A stretch of 64,000 nucleotides of DNA from assembly GCF_015352955.1 (NCBI RefSeq), contig NZ_JACYOX010000001.1:453885-517884 (forward strand). The letters run 5' to 3'. Both the position numbers and the translations under genes were made by a program. Shown one piece after another: positions 18,404-26,881 of the stretch. Position 1 is the first letter of the stretch, and each line of letters starts with the position of its first letter. Source of the DNA: Noviherbaspirillum soli. Lineage in GTDB: Bacteria > Pseudomonadota > Gammaproteobacteria > Burkholderiales > Burkholderiaceae_D. The notes beneath the pieces are model-generated. The model had not been told where the DNA came from and did no database searches. It was given only the letters and a program-made list of their open reading frames with translations.

Positions 18404-19864
18404 GTGAACCCCGAGATCGCCCGGCGCCTGCAGCTTTGCGCCACCCTGCCCAGCCTGCCCGCAATCGCCCTCCAGGTGATCGAACTGGCCAATTCCCCGG
18501 CCACCCACATGGGACAGCTATGCGACGTGCTGGCGCGCGATCCGGCCCTCACGGCAAAACTGCTGAAGGTGGCCAATTCCGCCTTTTACCAGAGCCGGCG
18601 CAAGCCCTCGAACGTGCGCGAGGCGGTGGGGCTGATGGGCGTGCGCGCGGCCATCATGATTGCCCTCTCGTTCTCGCTGGCCAGTTCCTTCCGCGGCCAG
18701 TCCGGCGCCGCCCTGGACATGACGCTGTTCTGGCGGCGCGCCCTGCTGTGCGCCATGGCGGCGCGGGCGCTGGGCGCCCGTCGCGGCATGAGCAACCTGG
18801 ACGACCTGTTCGCCGCCGCCCTGCTGCAGGATGTCGGCATCCTGGCGTTCGCCAGCATGATGCCCGATGAATACGCCCCCCTCCATGCCGCCGCCGCCAG
18901 CAACGACGACCTGCTGCGGGCCGAACGCGAAGCCTTCGGCTGCGGCCATGACGAGGCCGGCCACTGGCTGCTGTCGCGCTGGCAGTTGCCGCCCTACCTG
19001 GCGCAGGCCTGCCTGGCCAGCCACGGCCAGCAGCCCGAGCTGGCGTCGGACATGCATGCCTGCATCGCCCTGTCCGGGCCGGTTGCCGACCTGGTGCTGC
19101 ACTCCGGAAATGCCGTCGTGGCGACCCGCGCCGCCAGCGCCGCGCAGCGTCTCGGCCTGGACGCCGCGGCGGTCTCGGACGCGCTGGGAAGGCTGACGGC
19201 GGCGGTGCCCGCGATCGAAGAGCTGTTCGACATGCGGCTTCTGCGGCCGTCGGAGGCGGCTGCGATGCTGGCCCATGCGCAGGAGCTGCTGGCATCGCAC
19301 CAGATCCACGAGATGCGCGAGATGGAAGCACGTTCCCAGCGCGATGCGCTCACCGGCGCCCATAACCGCCGTTATTTCGAGGAAGCGGTGCGGCGGGAAT
19401 TCGAGCTGTCCTCGCGCCATGGCTGGCCGCTGACCATCGCCCTGGTCGATCTCGACCATTTCAAGCAGATCAACGATACCTACGGCCATCAGGCCGGCGA
19501 CCAGATGCTCATTTCCATGGTGCGCGCGGTCATGAGCGAACTGCGGCAGGAAGACCTGTTTGCCCGCTATGGCGGCGAGGAGTTCGCCCTGGTGCTGCCC
19601 GGTACGCCGCTCGCGGCGGCCGGCAAGCTGCTGCTGCGGCTGAAGAAGGTGATCGGTGGCCTGATGGTGCACCATGAACAGCACCTGATCACCGTCACCG
19701 CCTCATTCGGCATGGCGGCCCACATGGATGGGGACCAGCGTTTCGACAGCCATGAGACCTTCATCCGGGCGGCCGATGAAGCGCTGTATGCGGCCAAGCA
19801 TGCCGGCCGCGACCGGGTGGCGCAGCGCGAGCACGACGGCTCCGGCTTCCGCTTCTACCAGTAG
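18404..19864 (+). CDS. HDOD-GGDEF protein, probable diguanylate cyclase
   Basis: The product is 486 aa. Residues ~10-205 form an HDOD domain (LPSLPAIALQVIEL, DPALTAKLLKVANS), a regulatory relative of HD phosphohydrolases without metal residues. Residues ~310-480 form a complete GGDEF domain: DALTGAHNRRYFEEA, DLDHFKQINDTYGHQAGD and the active-site ARYGGEEFALVLPG. It should make cyclic di-GMP; no RxxD inhibitory site is clear just before the active site. No membrane segment is visible. The start is a GTG at 18404 with a poor ribosome binding site, preceded by an AT-rich promoter-like region. It lies 60 bases after the GspE-type ATPase, which suggests but does not prove a joint role in surface motility or secretion. 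Confidence 0.88.
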   Translation: MNPEIARRLQLCATLPSLPAIALQVIELANSPATHMGQLCDVLARDPALTAKLLKVANSAFYQSRRKPSNVREAVGLMGVRAAIMIALSFSLASSFRGQSGAALDMTLFWRRALLCAMAARALGARRGMSNLDDLFAAALLQDVGILAFASMMPDEYAPLHAAAASNDDLLRAEREAFGCGHDEAGHWLLSRWQLPPYLAQACLASHGQQPELASDMHACIALSGPVADLVLHSGNAVVATRAASAAQRLGLDAAAVSDALGRLTAAVPAIEELFDMRLLRPSEAAAMLAHAQELLASHQIHEMREMEARSQRDALTGAHNRRYFEEAVRREFELSSRHGWPLTIALVDLDHFKQINDTYGHQAGDQMLISMVRAVMSELRQEDLFARYGGEEFALVLPGTPLAAAGKLLLRLKKVIGGLMVHHEQHLITVTASFGMAAHMDGDQRFDSHETFIRAADEALYAAKHAGRDRVAQREHDGSGFRFYQ

Positions 19865-19894
19865 CCATTCCGCGGGCCGGCTCCGGCGACGCCG

Positions 19895-20917
19895 TTACAG
19901 CGCGATCATCACGCCCAGTCCGAGCGACTGCTGCGCATGGTTGTAATCGATCAGGCTCTGGCCATAGCCCGAGAACAGCTGCACATAGCCTTTCAGGCCG
20001 GGCGCCAGCGGGAAGGCCCAGCCGGCTTCCAGCATGCCGTGCCGCGTCGAGAAATTACGACGCGCCGTGAGCGACAGTTCATGCCCGTCGCGGCGCCACT
20101 GCACGCTGAGGTCGCCACGACCCATGTAGTCGAGGATGTCGGGATTGTCGTCATCGCGGCCTTCCGGCAGCCGCTTCCAGATGCGGGTGGTCATGGACAG
20201 CGCGCCATGTTCCAGGCCGGCCTGGGCATACACCCGGTTCCAGCTGCGCGAACGGTCGCCGGACTGGCCGTTGGACTGGTGCGCGATCCCCAGATTGAGA
20301 AAGCGCAGGCGCAAGGCGCCGATGCCGGCATTAACGGGCAGCACCGCCATCAGCTCGGGCTGGTAATTGGTCTCGCGAAACGGGCGCGACGCCGCGCCGT
20401 TGAAGGCCTGCCAGTAGCTCTGCTGGGTGTAGCCAAACCAGAGATCGGCCGGACTGCCCGCGGCCCGCTCGACCAGCTTGGTCTTGAAACCCAGCTGGTA
20501 GCGAAGCTCGACGTGGTCGATGCCGGCCGGCGAGCTTGCCGACAGGGGATTGTTGGGGCCGAAGGGATCGCTGTTGGGCCTGGAGGTGAGTTGCGCCACC
20601 AGGTAGTTCGGATGATGCGGCCGGAACCGGAACGTGCCCTGCTTGTCGGCCTCATCCAGTTCCCAGTGCTGCGACAGGTAACTGGCTGCGGCGTTGGCCC
20701 GAGGCGGCGCTGCCGCGGGCGCCGATGCGGCGGGCGGCGGACTGGCGGCGCCGGGCGGCGGCGCGGCACGGCCGCTGAGCCTGTCATAGCAGGTCAGGCG
20801 CGACAGGTCATTGTCCAGCGCGGCGCAGGAAGCGAGCGTCTCGCTGTCGACGGCCCGGGCGGCATTGGTGGCAAGCAGGAACAGGAGGCAGCAGGCAGGA
20901 CGCGGGATCGGGATCAT
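19895..20917 (-). CDS. pldA: Outer-membrane phospholipase A
   Basis: The product has 340 residues from the ATG at 20917. It begins with a signal peptide (PACCLLFLLATNAARA) and a Pro/Ala-rich linker, followed by a 12-strand beta-barrel. The catalytic motif is intact: AHQSNGQSGDRSRSWNR carries the His and Ser of the active site and the downstream Asn. OMPLA is a calcium-dependent, dimerising phospholipase of the outer membrane that degrades mislocalised phospholipids when membrane asymmetry is lost. The C-terminus ends in an uncharged Leu, as in many barrels. The gene converges with the HDOD-GGDEF gene and lies downstream of an SDR gene. Confidence 0.9.
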   Translation of the reverse strand: MIPIPRPACCLLFLLATNAARAVDSETLASCAALDNDLSRLTCYDRLSGRAAPPPGAASPPPAASAPAAAPPRANAAASYLSQHWELDEADKQGTFRFRPHHPNYLVAQLTSRPNSDPFGPNNPLSASSPAGIDHVELRYQLGFKTKLVERAAGSPADLWFGYTQQSYWQAFNGAASRPFRETNYQPELMAVLPVNAGIGALRLRFLNLGIAHQSNGQSGDRSRSWNRVYAQAGLEHGALSMTTRIWKRLPEGRDDDNPDILDYMGRGDLSVQWRRDGHELSLTARRNFSTRHGMLEAGWAFPLAPGLKGYVQLFSGYGQSLIDYNHAQQSLGLGVMIAL

Positions 20918-21114
20918 GGAGACACATGGCAGGCGTCGGTCCGCCTGCGGCAAGGGGGGAATGGAACGACATGGCGGGCCACGCCGCATTGAGCCGCGCG
21001 ACCCGCCATGTCGCTGATGAATGGCCGGTATCAATTCAAGTGGCTGGCACGGTACGCACCCTGTGCGCCTGCCTCCCACTGCCGGTCTAGCCCGGCCCGA
21101 CAGCGGACGGCGCT

Positions 21115-22152
21115 TCAGCGCGCCATGCCGAATCCGCGGCGGGGCCGCGAGCGGCTTTGCCACAGGGCCAGCAGCGCCAGTCCCGCGCCCAGGGCCACCG
21201 CCGTCGTCTTCGGATGCAACGTGGCGCTGGTGTAAGGCGCGGTCTCGAACACGATGCCCTTGTGGCCCTGCCGCTCGCGGCCGTCGCGGCCGGGCACCGG
21301 CGCATAAAGGCTGTTGTCGTCACGGTCGCCGGCCGGCGTCTGCGAGCGCTGCTGCTTGAACATCAGCCGCTTCATCAGCGCATCCAGCACCGCTGGCGCA
21401 TGGTGCGCGGTGGACGAGGTCAGCTTCGATGCCGCGCCGACATAGATGTCGCGATGCGGCGTCTGCGCCGCTTCCAGGATCGCATTTGCCACCAGGTCGG
21501 GCGCATAGATCGGCGGCGGCAGCTTGGGCTCGACGTCCATGTAGTTCTTGGCATGCGGCACGAACATGGTGTCGATCGCGGCCGGCTTGATCAGCGTCAC
21601 CGAGACCGGCGCGCCCTCTTCCATCAGTTCGATGCGCAGCGAGTCGGTGAATCCCTTGACCGCATGCTTGGACGCCGAATACATGCCCTGCAGCGGCACT
21701 GCGGTATCCGAGAGTTCGCTGCCCAGGTTGATCAGCGCGCCCCCCTTGGTCTTCAGATGCTCCACCGCTACCAGCGAGCCATGCACCACGCCCCAGAAGT
21801 TGGTGTCGAACAGGCGGCGCTGGTCTTCGCGCGAAACTTCCTCGTTGCGGCCGAAGATGGACACGCCGGCATTGTTGACCCAGGTGTCGAAGCCGCCGAA
21901 GTGCTCGATCGCCGTGCGCGCGGCGGCCCGCACTTCGTCTTCCTTGCCGACGTCGGCCACGACGTGGATCACTTCCGCGCCCAGCGCCCGCAGGTCGCCG
22001 GCGATGGTTTCCAGGGCCTCGCCGTTGCGCGCCACCAGCACCAGCCGGGCGCCGCGCTCGGCCGCCATGCGGGCCGTGGTGAGACCGATGCCGCTGGAAG
22101 CGCCGGTGATGACGATGACTTGCTCGGCCAATGGCTTGAGTTGCGTTTTCAT
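21115..22152 (-). CDS. Short-chain dehydrogenase/reductase with a C-terminal membrane segment
   Basis: The 345-aa protein has a classical SDR domain in the first ~245 residues: TGASSGIG (NAD(P)-binding), NNAGVS, an active-site Tyr-x-x-x-Lys (YSASKHAVKG) and the catalytic Ser nearby (LGSELSD). The ~100-residue extension ends with a hydrophobic segment (TTAVALGAGLALLALW) and a basic tail, predicting inner-membrane anchoring. Similar SDRs occur in proteobacteria and act on unknown substrates. The start ATG has an AGAGGACAGG purine-rich ribosome binding site. It is divergent from the FUSC transporter gene. Confidence 0.9.
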   Translation of the reverse strand: MKTQLKPLAEQVIVITGASSGIGLTTARMAAERGARLVLVARNGEALETIAGDLRALGAEVIHVVADVGKEDEVRAAARTAIEHFGGFDTWVNNAGVSIFGRNEEVSREDQRRLFDTNFWGVVHGSLVAVEHLKTKGGALINLGSELSDTAVPLQGMYSASKHAVKGFTDSLRIELMEEGAPVSVTLIKPAAIDTMFVPHAKNYMDVEPKLPPPIYAPDLVANAILEAAQTPHRDIYVGAASKLTSSTAHHAPAVLDALMKRLMFKQQRSQTPAGDRDDNSLYAPVPGRDGRERQGHKGIVFETAPYTSATLHPKTTAVALGAGLALLALWQSRSRPRRGFGMAR

Positions 22153-22381
22153 GCGCCTGTCCTCTTATTGACGTTTGAATGGCGGGCATGCGCCCGGGGC
22201 GAATCAGACCGCCATGCTGCCAGAAGCAGGCGTGGCCGAGGAATCAGCAAAGCGCTCAAATCCCTGTCGGCGCATTCCTACCGCGTCGGCTTGCCGGCAG
22301 GCAGCCAGTCCCCCGATGCTGCGTCCGGATAAGGAGGCGGGTTGCGCCGCGGCCAGAGCGTACCGGCGCAGGCTATGATGC

Positions 22382-24556
22382 ATGACCAGCCAACCTCCAT
22401 GCCTTTCCATGCACTATGCGCTGACGCCCCGCACCTTCCTCTACAGCCATTATTTCGCCACCGGGTTGCGCGCGGCTACCGGCGTGATCGGCCTGACCCT
22501 GCTGGCGCTCGCCGCCAGCGACCTGCGCACAGCGATGACGGTCTGCATCGGCGCGCTGTGCACCAGCCTGATGGACCTGCCCGGCCCGCTGCGCCACAAG
22601 TTCAACGAGATGCTGGCCAGCGTGCTGCTGGGCACGGTGCTGACCCTGGTCATCAGCCTGTGCGCGCCGCTACCCTGGCTGCTGTTCATCGTGGTGGCCC
22701 TGGTCAGCTTCCTCGCCAGCATGATGCTCGCCTTCGGCCGCCGCGGCATGCCCCTGCAGTTCGCCGCGCTGTTTTCAATGACGCTGGCCATGCAGAACAT
22801 GCTGACGCCCATCCAGTCGCTGGCCCACGCCGGGCTGTTCATGGCCGGCGGCCTGGCCTACCTGTGGTATGCGATCGGCCTGGCCTGGCTGCTGCGCCGG
22901 CGCATCAAGGAACAGGTGCTGGCCGAAGCCCTGTACGAGCTGGCGCAGTATGTCGACATCAAGGCCGGTTTTTACGACATCCATACCGGCCTCGATGCGC
23001 AGCTGGTGGCGCTGATCCGGCGCCAGGTGGTGCTGGCCGAGCGCCAGCAGGCCGCGCGCGACCTGGTCCTGCGCGGCCGTCGCGGCGCCTCCGACCAGGT
23101 GCTGGTGCAGGTCCATTACGCGATGCTGGACCTGTATGAACTGGTGCTGGCTACCCAGACCGACTATGCGCTGCTGCGGCGCCAGTTTGCCGACAGCGAG
23201 GTGCTGACCTGGATGCGCGACCTGGTCGCCAAGGCCGCGCGCGACATCGAATCGGTCGCCTACGCGGTGACCCGCCATCGCGGCTCGCTGCAGAAGGTCA
23301 GCTATACGCCGGAACTGCGGGCGCTGGACGAGGCGATCAGCCGCATGGAAGGCCAGCCAGGCGTGAGCAAGGAAGGCCTGGATCTGCTGCGCTCGGCCTA
23401 CAGCCGCATCAGCGGCATGGTCGGCACGGTCGCCCAGTTGCATCGCGCCACCACGCCGCAGGCCGGCAGCCTGGAACTGGTGCCGTCGGTCGACATGACG
23501 CCCTTCCTGACCCAGCAGAAATACGAGCTGGGCGTACTGCGCGACAACCTGCGCATGGATTCGCCGATTTTCCGCTTCTCGCTGCGGGTGCTGCTGGCGG
23601 TGCTGGCGGGCCTGGTGGTGGCAGGCCACCTGCCCTATGCCTCGCACGGCTACTGGATCGTGCTGACCATTGCCGTGATCCTGAAGCCCAGCTACAGCAT
23701 GACCCGCCAGCGCCGCCGCGACCGCCTGATCGGCACGCTGGTCGGCTGCGCCCTGACCCTGCTGATCCTGCACCTCACCCGCTCGCCGGCGGTGCTATTG
23801 GCCTGCCTGTTCATCGCCACCGCCGCCGGGCCCACCTTCGTGACCATCAAGTACCGCTACACGGCGGTGGCGGCCAGCATGCAGATCCTGCTGCAGATCA
23901 GCCTGCTGCTGCCCGAAAGCGGCCATGTGGTCGGCGAGCGCCTGGTCGACACCGTGCTGGGCGCCCTCATCGCCACCGTGTTCAGCTTCGTGCTGCCGAA
24001 CTGGGAATACCGTTCGCTGCCGCGCCTGCTGCGCGGCGTGCTCCAGGCCAGCAGCGCCTACCTCGCCGCCAGCCGCGAACTGCTGCAGGAGCGCGCCGAA
24101 AACGATTTCGTCTATCGCTTGAGGAGAAAGCAGTTCATGGACAGCCTGGCCGCGCTGTCGGCGGCGCTGCTGCGCATGCAGGACGAGCCGGCCAGCAAGC
24201 GCCGAGCGGTGGAGGAGATACACCAGTTCGTGCTGAAGAATTATCTGGTGGCTTCCCAGATTGCCGCGATCCGGCTGCTACTGCGCAACCATGCCGAAGC
24301 GCTGCCGCGCGATGCCGTCAACAACTGGCTGGAACAGGCCTGCGACCAGGCGTGCGGCATGCTTGATCAGGCGCGGCGCGCGCTGGACACGGGCCTGGCG
24401 CCACGCCTGGCAAGCGCCCCCGCCGCCATCCATGCCGACAGCGCCTGGACGGGATGGCCGCCACTGCAGCGCCGCACCCGGATGCTTGAGGACGATGTGC
24501 GACAAGTCGCATTTCAGGCCGGCGCAATCGGGCGCGCCCTGCAGCAGACGGGCTGA
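22382..24556 (+). CDS. FUSC-family inner-membrane transporter (YccS/YhfK-like)
   Basis: The 724-aa protein has two blocks of hydrophobic segments: an N-terminal set within residues ~18-170 and a second around 400-540. Each is followed by a soluble helical region. This is the FUSC architecture of the aromatic-acid efflux/fusaric acid resistance superfamily. Conserved patterns include PGPLRHKFNEM in the first half and YWIVLTIAVILKPSYSMTRQRRRDR in the second. Typical members export toxic weak acids with a partner periplasmic adaptor and outer-membrane channel, but none is adjacent. The ribosome binding site of ATG 22382 is weak, and ATG 22409 is an alternative. Confidence 0.88.
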   Translation: MTSQPPCLSMHYALTPRTFLYSHYFATGLRAATGVIGLTLLALAASDLRTAMTVCIGALCTSLMDLPGPLRHKFNEMLASVLLGTVLTLVISLCAPLPWLLFIVVALVSFLASMMLAFGRRGMPLQFAALFSMTLAMQNMLTPIQSLAHAGLFMAGGLAYLWYAIGLAWLLRRRIKEQVLAEALYELAQYVDIKAGFYDIHTGLDAQLVALIRRQVVLAERQQAARDLVLRGRRGASDQVLVQVHYAMLDLYELVLATQTDYALLRRQFADSEVLTWMRDLVAKAARDIESVAYAVTRHRGSLQKVSYTPELRALDEAISRMEGQPGVSKEGLDLLRSAYSRISGMVGTVAQLHRATTPQAGSLELVPSVDMTPFLTQQKYELGVLRDNLRMDSPIFRFSLRVLLAVLAGLVVAGHLPYASHGYWIVLTIAVILKPSYSMTRQRRRDRLIGTLVGCALTLLILHLTRSPAVLLACLFIATAAGPTFVTIKYRYTAVAASMQILLQISLLLPESGHVVGERLVDTVLGALIATVFSFVLPNWEYRSLPRLLRGVLQASSAYLAASRELLQERAENDFVYRLRRKQFMDSLAALSAALLRMQDEPASKRRAVEEIHQFVLKNYLVASQIAAIRLLLRNHAEALPRDAVNNWLEQACDQACGMLDQARRALDTGLAPRLASAPAAIHADSAWTGWPPLQRRTRMLEDDVRQVAFQAGAIGRALQQTG

Positions 24557-24591
24557 AAGCCCTGCGCAAGCAGGGTGTTCTGGTTGCGTAC

Positions 24592-26052
24592 CTACACCAT
24601 CTGGCATGGCATTGTGCCAGGCGCAGAGTTACCCGAGGAAGCAGGCATAACGGAGCGCTGCAGGCTGTCGAGGGTGCGCCTTGCATCCTCTTTCCCGACG
24701 CCTGGCAAGGTAACCATATAGCCGAGAATTATCTCCGCGATATGCGGCGGGTAGTTACCCGAGGCAAGCATGAAGCCGACAGACGCAGCAGGCAAACTGC
24801 CGGCCAGTTCCTTGTTCTTCTCCAGTTCGGTATTAAATTCCGCGCGATAAAAATGATTTGTCGCAGATGCCTGATCCACGTCGTTTTGGATGCGGCCTTC
24901 CTCCCTGTTTCCCAGATCGACAACGGGCGGGGAGAGATCGGTCAGTACGCGATTGCCTTTTAGGGCATCCAATAGCAACGCCGCACGGTCGTCGGAGCAA
25001 AGATTTCCATGCAAGTGAAGTTTGGAGAGCGTGGCATTGGCTTTCAGCGCCACCGCAAGAGCCAGGATGCCGTCATTGCCAATATTGTTTATGGCTAAGG
25101 AAAGCGTGGTGAGGGTGCCATTGGTTTTCAATACGTCCGCCAAAACGCGCGCGTCTTCGTCACGCAACCCGTTTCGGGTCAGGTCCAGTGTGGCAAGAGC
25201 CTGGTTCTCTGCGAGCGCTTCCCACCCTCGCGCATTTGCATTCGGCCTACTTCCGATCACGTTCTCGCTAAGGTCAAGTGCGACAAGGCTGTGATTAATC
25301 CTTAGCGCCTCCGCCAGGCGTTCTGCGCCTTGTGCGCCGATGTTGTTGCAGCTCAGGCGAAGATCCACAAGGGTCTTGTTATTCTTCAGCGCTTCCGACA
25401 GAAACCGGGCGGCTTCGCAGTCAAGGTTGTTGGACGAAAGGTCAAGTGTGGCAAGCGCATGATTCCCACGAAGCGCATGAGACAGATAATTTGCCCCGGC
25501 TTTTCCAATTCTGTTTGCGCTCAGGTTCAATGATCGAAGGGTCTGATTGAAGGGCAGCGCTGCCGACAGGCAGGATGCTCCCTGGTCGCCAATTTTAGCG
25601 CCAGACAAATTCAGTTCCACAAGGGTTCGGTTGACCTTTAACAGGTTCGCCAAGGCTTCCGCGCCTGCAGGGGAAATGGAAATGCCGCTCAGCGACAGCA
25701 TAGCAACGGCTTTATTCCCTTCCAGCGCCTTCAGTAGCGCCGCCATATCGTTGTCAGTGAAGTGACGCGTTTCCTTTAAATTTCCTCCATAGGCGAGCCC
25801 GCGAACTTCGGCAGGCGAGGTAGCCAGCCAGTCGGCCAGATGGGTCGAGTTTTCCTGATCGAGCAAGGTGTCCAACCACAGCACGCCGCGCACGGCGCGC
25901 TGGGAAAACTGTTGCCATTCTGGCCGAGTTCGATCGTCGTTGTGCTTGGCGTTTGCGCGCGCCTGCTGCGCACCGTGCGAATAGGTGTCATCTCGCGCCA
26001 AGGACATATCATGCGAGCAAAACGAAGAAGCGGAATAAGCAGGGACCATCAT
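24592..26052 (-). CDS. NLR-like leucine-rich-repeat protein (ribonuclease-inhibitor type)
   Basis: The product has 486 aa. The start at 26052 is chosen because AAAGGA lies just upstream; the frame extends further but without support. About residues 100-355 contain nine repeats of ~28 residues of the pattern N-x-T-L-x-x-L-x-L-S-x-N-x-I-G-x-x-G-A-x-x-L-A-x-A-L, the long ribonuclease-inhibitor type of LRR common in eukaryotic NLR proteins. The ~85 N-terminal residues are polar with no known domain. The C-terminal ~110 residues are helical and unrecognised. No signal peptide or membrane segment is visible. Bacterial proteins of this form are often type III effectors of plant- or animal-associated bacteria. 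A GGAACC element lies upstream, but with unusual spacing for an hrp box. Confidence 0.82.
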   Translation of the reverse strand: MMVPAYSASSFCSHDMSLARDDTYSHGAQQARANAKHNDDRTRPEWQQFSQRAVRGVLWLDTLLDQENSTHLADWLATSPAEVRGLAYGGNLKETRHFTDNDMAALLKALEGNKAVAMLSLSGISISPAGAEALANLLKVNRTLVELNLSGAKIGDQGASCLSAALPFNQTLRSLNLSANRIGKAGANYLSHALRGNHALATLDLSSNNLDCEAARFLSEALKNNKTLVDLRLSCNNIGAQGAERLAEALRINHSLVALDLSENVIGSRPNANARGWEALAENQALATLDLTRNGLRDEDARVLADVLKTNGTLTTLSLAINNIGNDGILALAVALKANATLSKLHLHGNLCSDDRAALLLDALKGNRVLTDLSPPVVDLGNREEGRIQNDVDQASATNHFYRAEFNTELEKNKELAGSLPAASVGFMLASGNYPPHIAEIILGYMVTLPGVGKEDARRTLDSLQRSVMPASSGNSAPGTMPCQMV

Positions 26053-26280
26053 GATTCCTTTAAAACAGGAGGAGAAAAGGCAATAGCGCTTGAAGAAATC
26101 CAGGTTCTGGACAAGCCGTAATTGAGGCACTGCTTTTCCCGTGTGGTTCCTTCTTTGAATTTTTGGGTATAAGCACAAACCTGCCTGTCATCAATACTGT
26201 CCGGCATACTGCCTGCCACGGTCCTGGGGCTTGCCTGTTGTTCCCATGAAGATGGTGCGTCTGGCCATCTCCTTCCTGCT

Positions 26281-26526
26281 AGCGCATTTCCAGCCTGACT
26301 GGCATCCACCGGCCAAGCAGGACTGCCTTTGGAAGAGTCGCCCGAGGCTTAGTAAGGTGCAATACCCGAAGGGCATTGCACCGCGGTCGCGTACCGCAAA
26401 GACCATCTCAAGGACCTTATCTGGTCCACGCATGGTGGAATGCCCCTTCGGGCTATTCCACCCTACAGCATCAGGGGTATGTGCAGGATGCAGGTTGCGC
26501 CGCGCCTAAACCTGCGGCATGAGGCT
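26281..26526. repeat. Tandem hairpin repeat, copy 1
   Basis: This ~246-base unit starts at AGCGCATTTCCAGCCT and is repeated from 26527. It holds two palindromes that would fold into stable hairpins, 26356-26382 (GGTGCAAT...ATTGCACC) and 26434-26462 (GGTGGAAT...ATTCCACC), each around a CGAAGGG or CCTTCGGG centre. It carries no credible coding sequence. Confidence 0.8.
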
Positions 26527-26787
26527 AGCGCATTTCCAGCCTGTGTGGCATTAACCGGCCAAGCAAGTGCCTTTGGAAGTGCCGCCCAGGGGTGAGCAGC
26601 GATTCGTAGGGTGCAATACCCGAAGGGCATTGCACCACGGTCGGAACCGCAAAGGCCATATCAAGGACCTTCGCTGGTCCACGCATGGCGCAATGCCCCT
26701 TCGGGGTATTGCGCCCTACGGCATCAGGGGCATGCCCAGGGTGCAGGATGCAAGGGGAACCGCACCTACGCCTGCAGCATGAGGCCA
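26527..26787. repeat. Tandem hairpin repeat, copy 2
   Basis: The second copy of the unit is in the same orientation and diverges by scattered substitutions and small indels. Its palindromes are 26610-26636 (identical in sequence to that of copy 1) and 26687-26715 (GGCGCAAT...ATTGCGCC). A related single element is found at 63585-63617, so the hairpin belongs to a dispersed family and is not unique to this locus. Confidence 0.8.
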
Positions 26788-26826
26788 GTCTGGCCAAATT
26801 CGCTCTAGTCTGGCCAAATTCGCTCT
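26787..26826. repeat. 20-bp direct tandem repeat
   Basis: The 20-base AGTCTGGCCAAATTCGCTCT at 26787-26806 is repeated exactly at 26807-26826, followed shortly by a run of eight or more G. It sits between the hairpin repeats and the histidine-kinase 3' end. Confidence 0.85.
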
Positions 26827-26881
26827 AACGGGGGGGGCAGATGTCGGCCAGGGTCATTGCCCGCCTTGCTGCCCCGCCCAG

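Noticed and set aside
16316..18508. 730-codon open frame on the minus strand
   Set aside because: It is antisense to the GspE-type ATPase and His/Gln/Arg-rich as antisense shadows usually are.
26281..26787. CRISPR array
   Set aside because: The repeats are two long units with internal hairpins, without regularly spaced short repeats and unique spacers.
26231..26808. Short open frames inside the tandem repeats
   Set aside because: They follow from the repeat palindromes and do not resemble known proteins.
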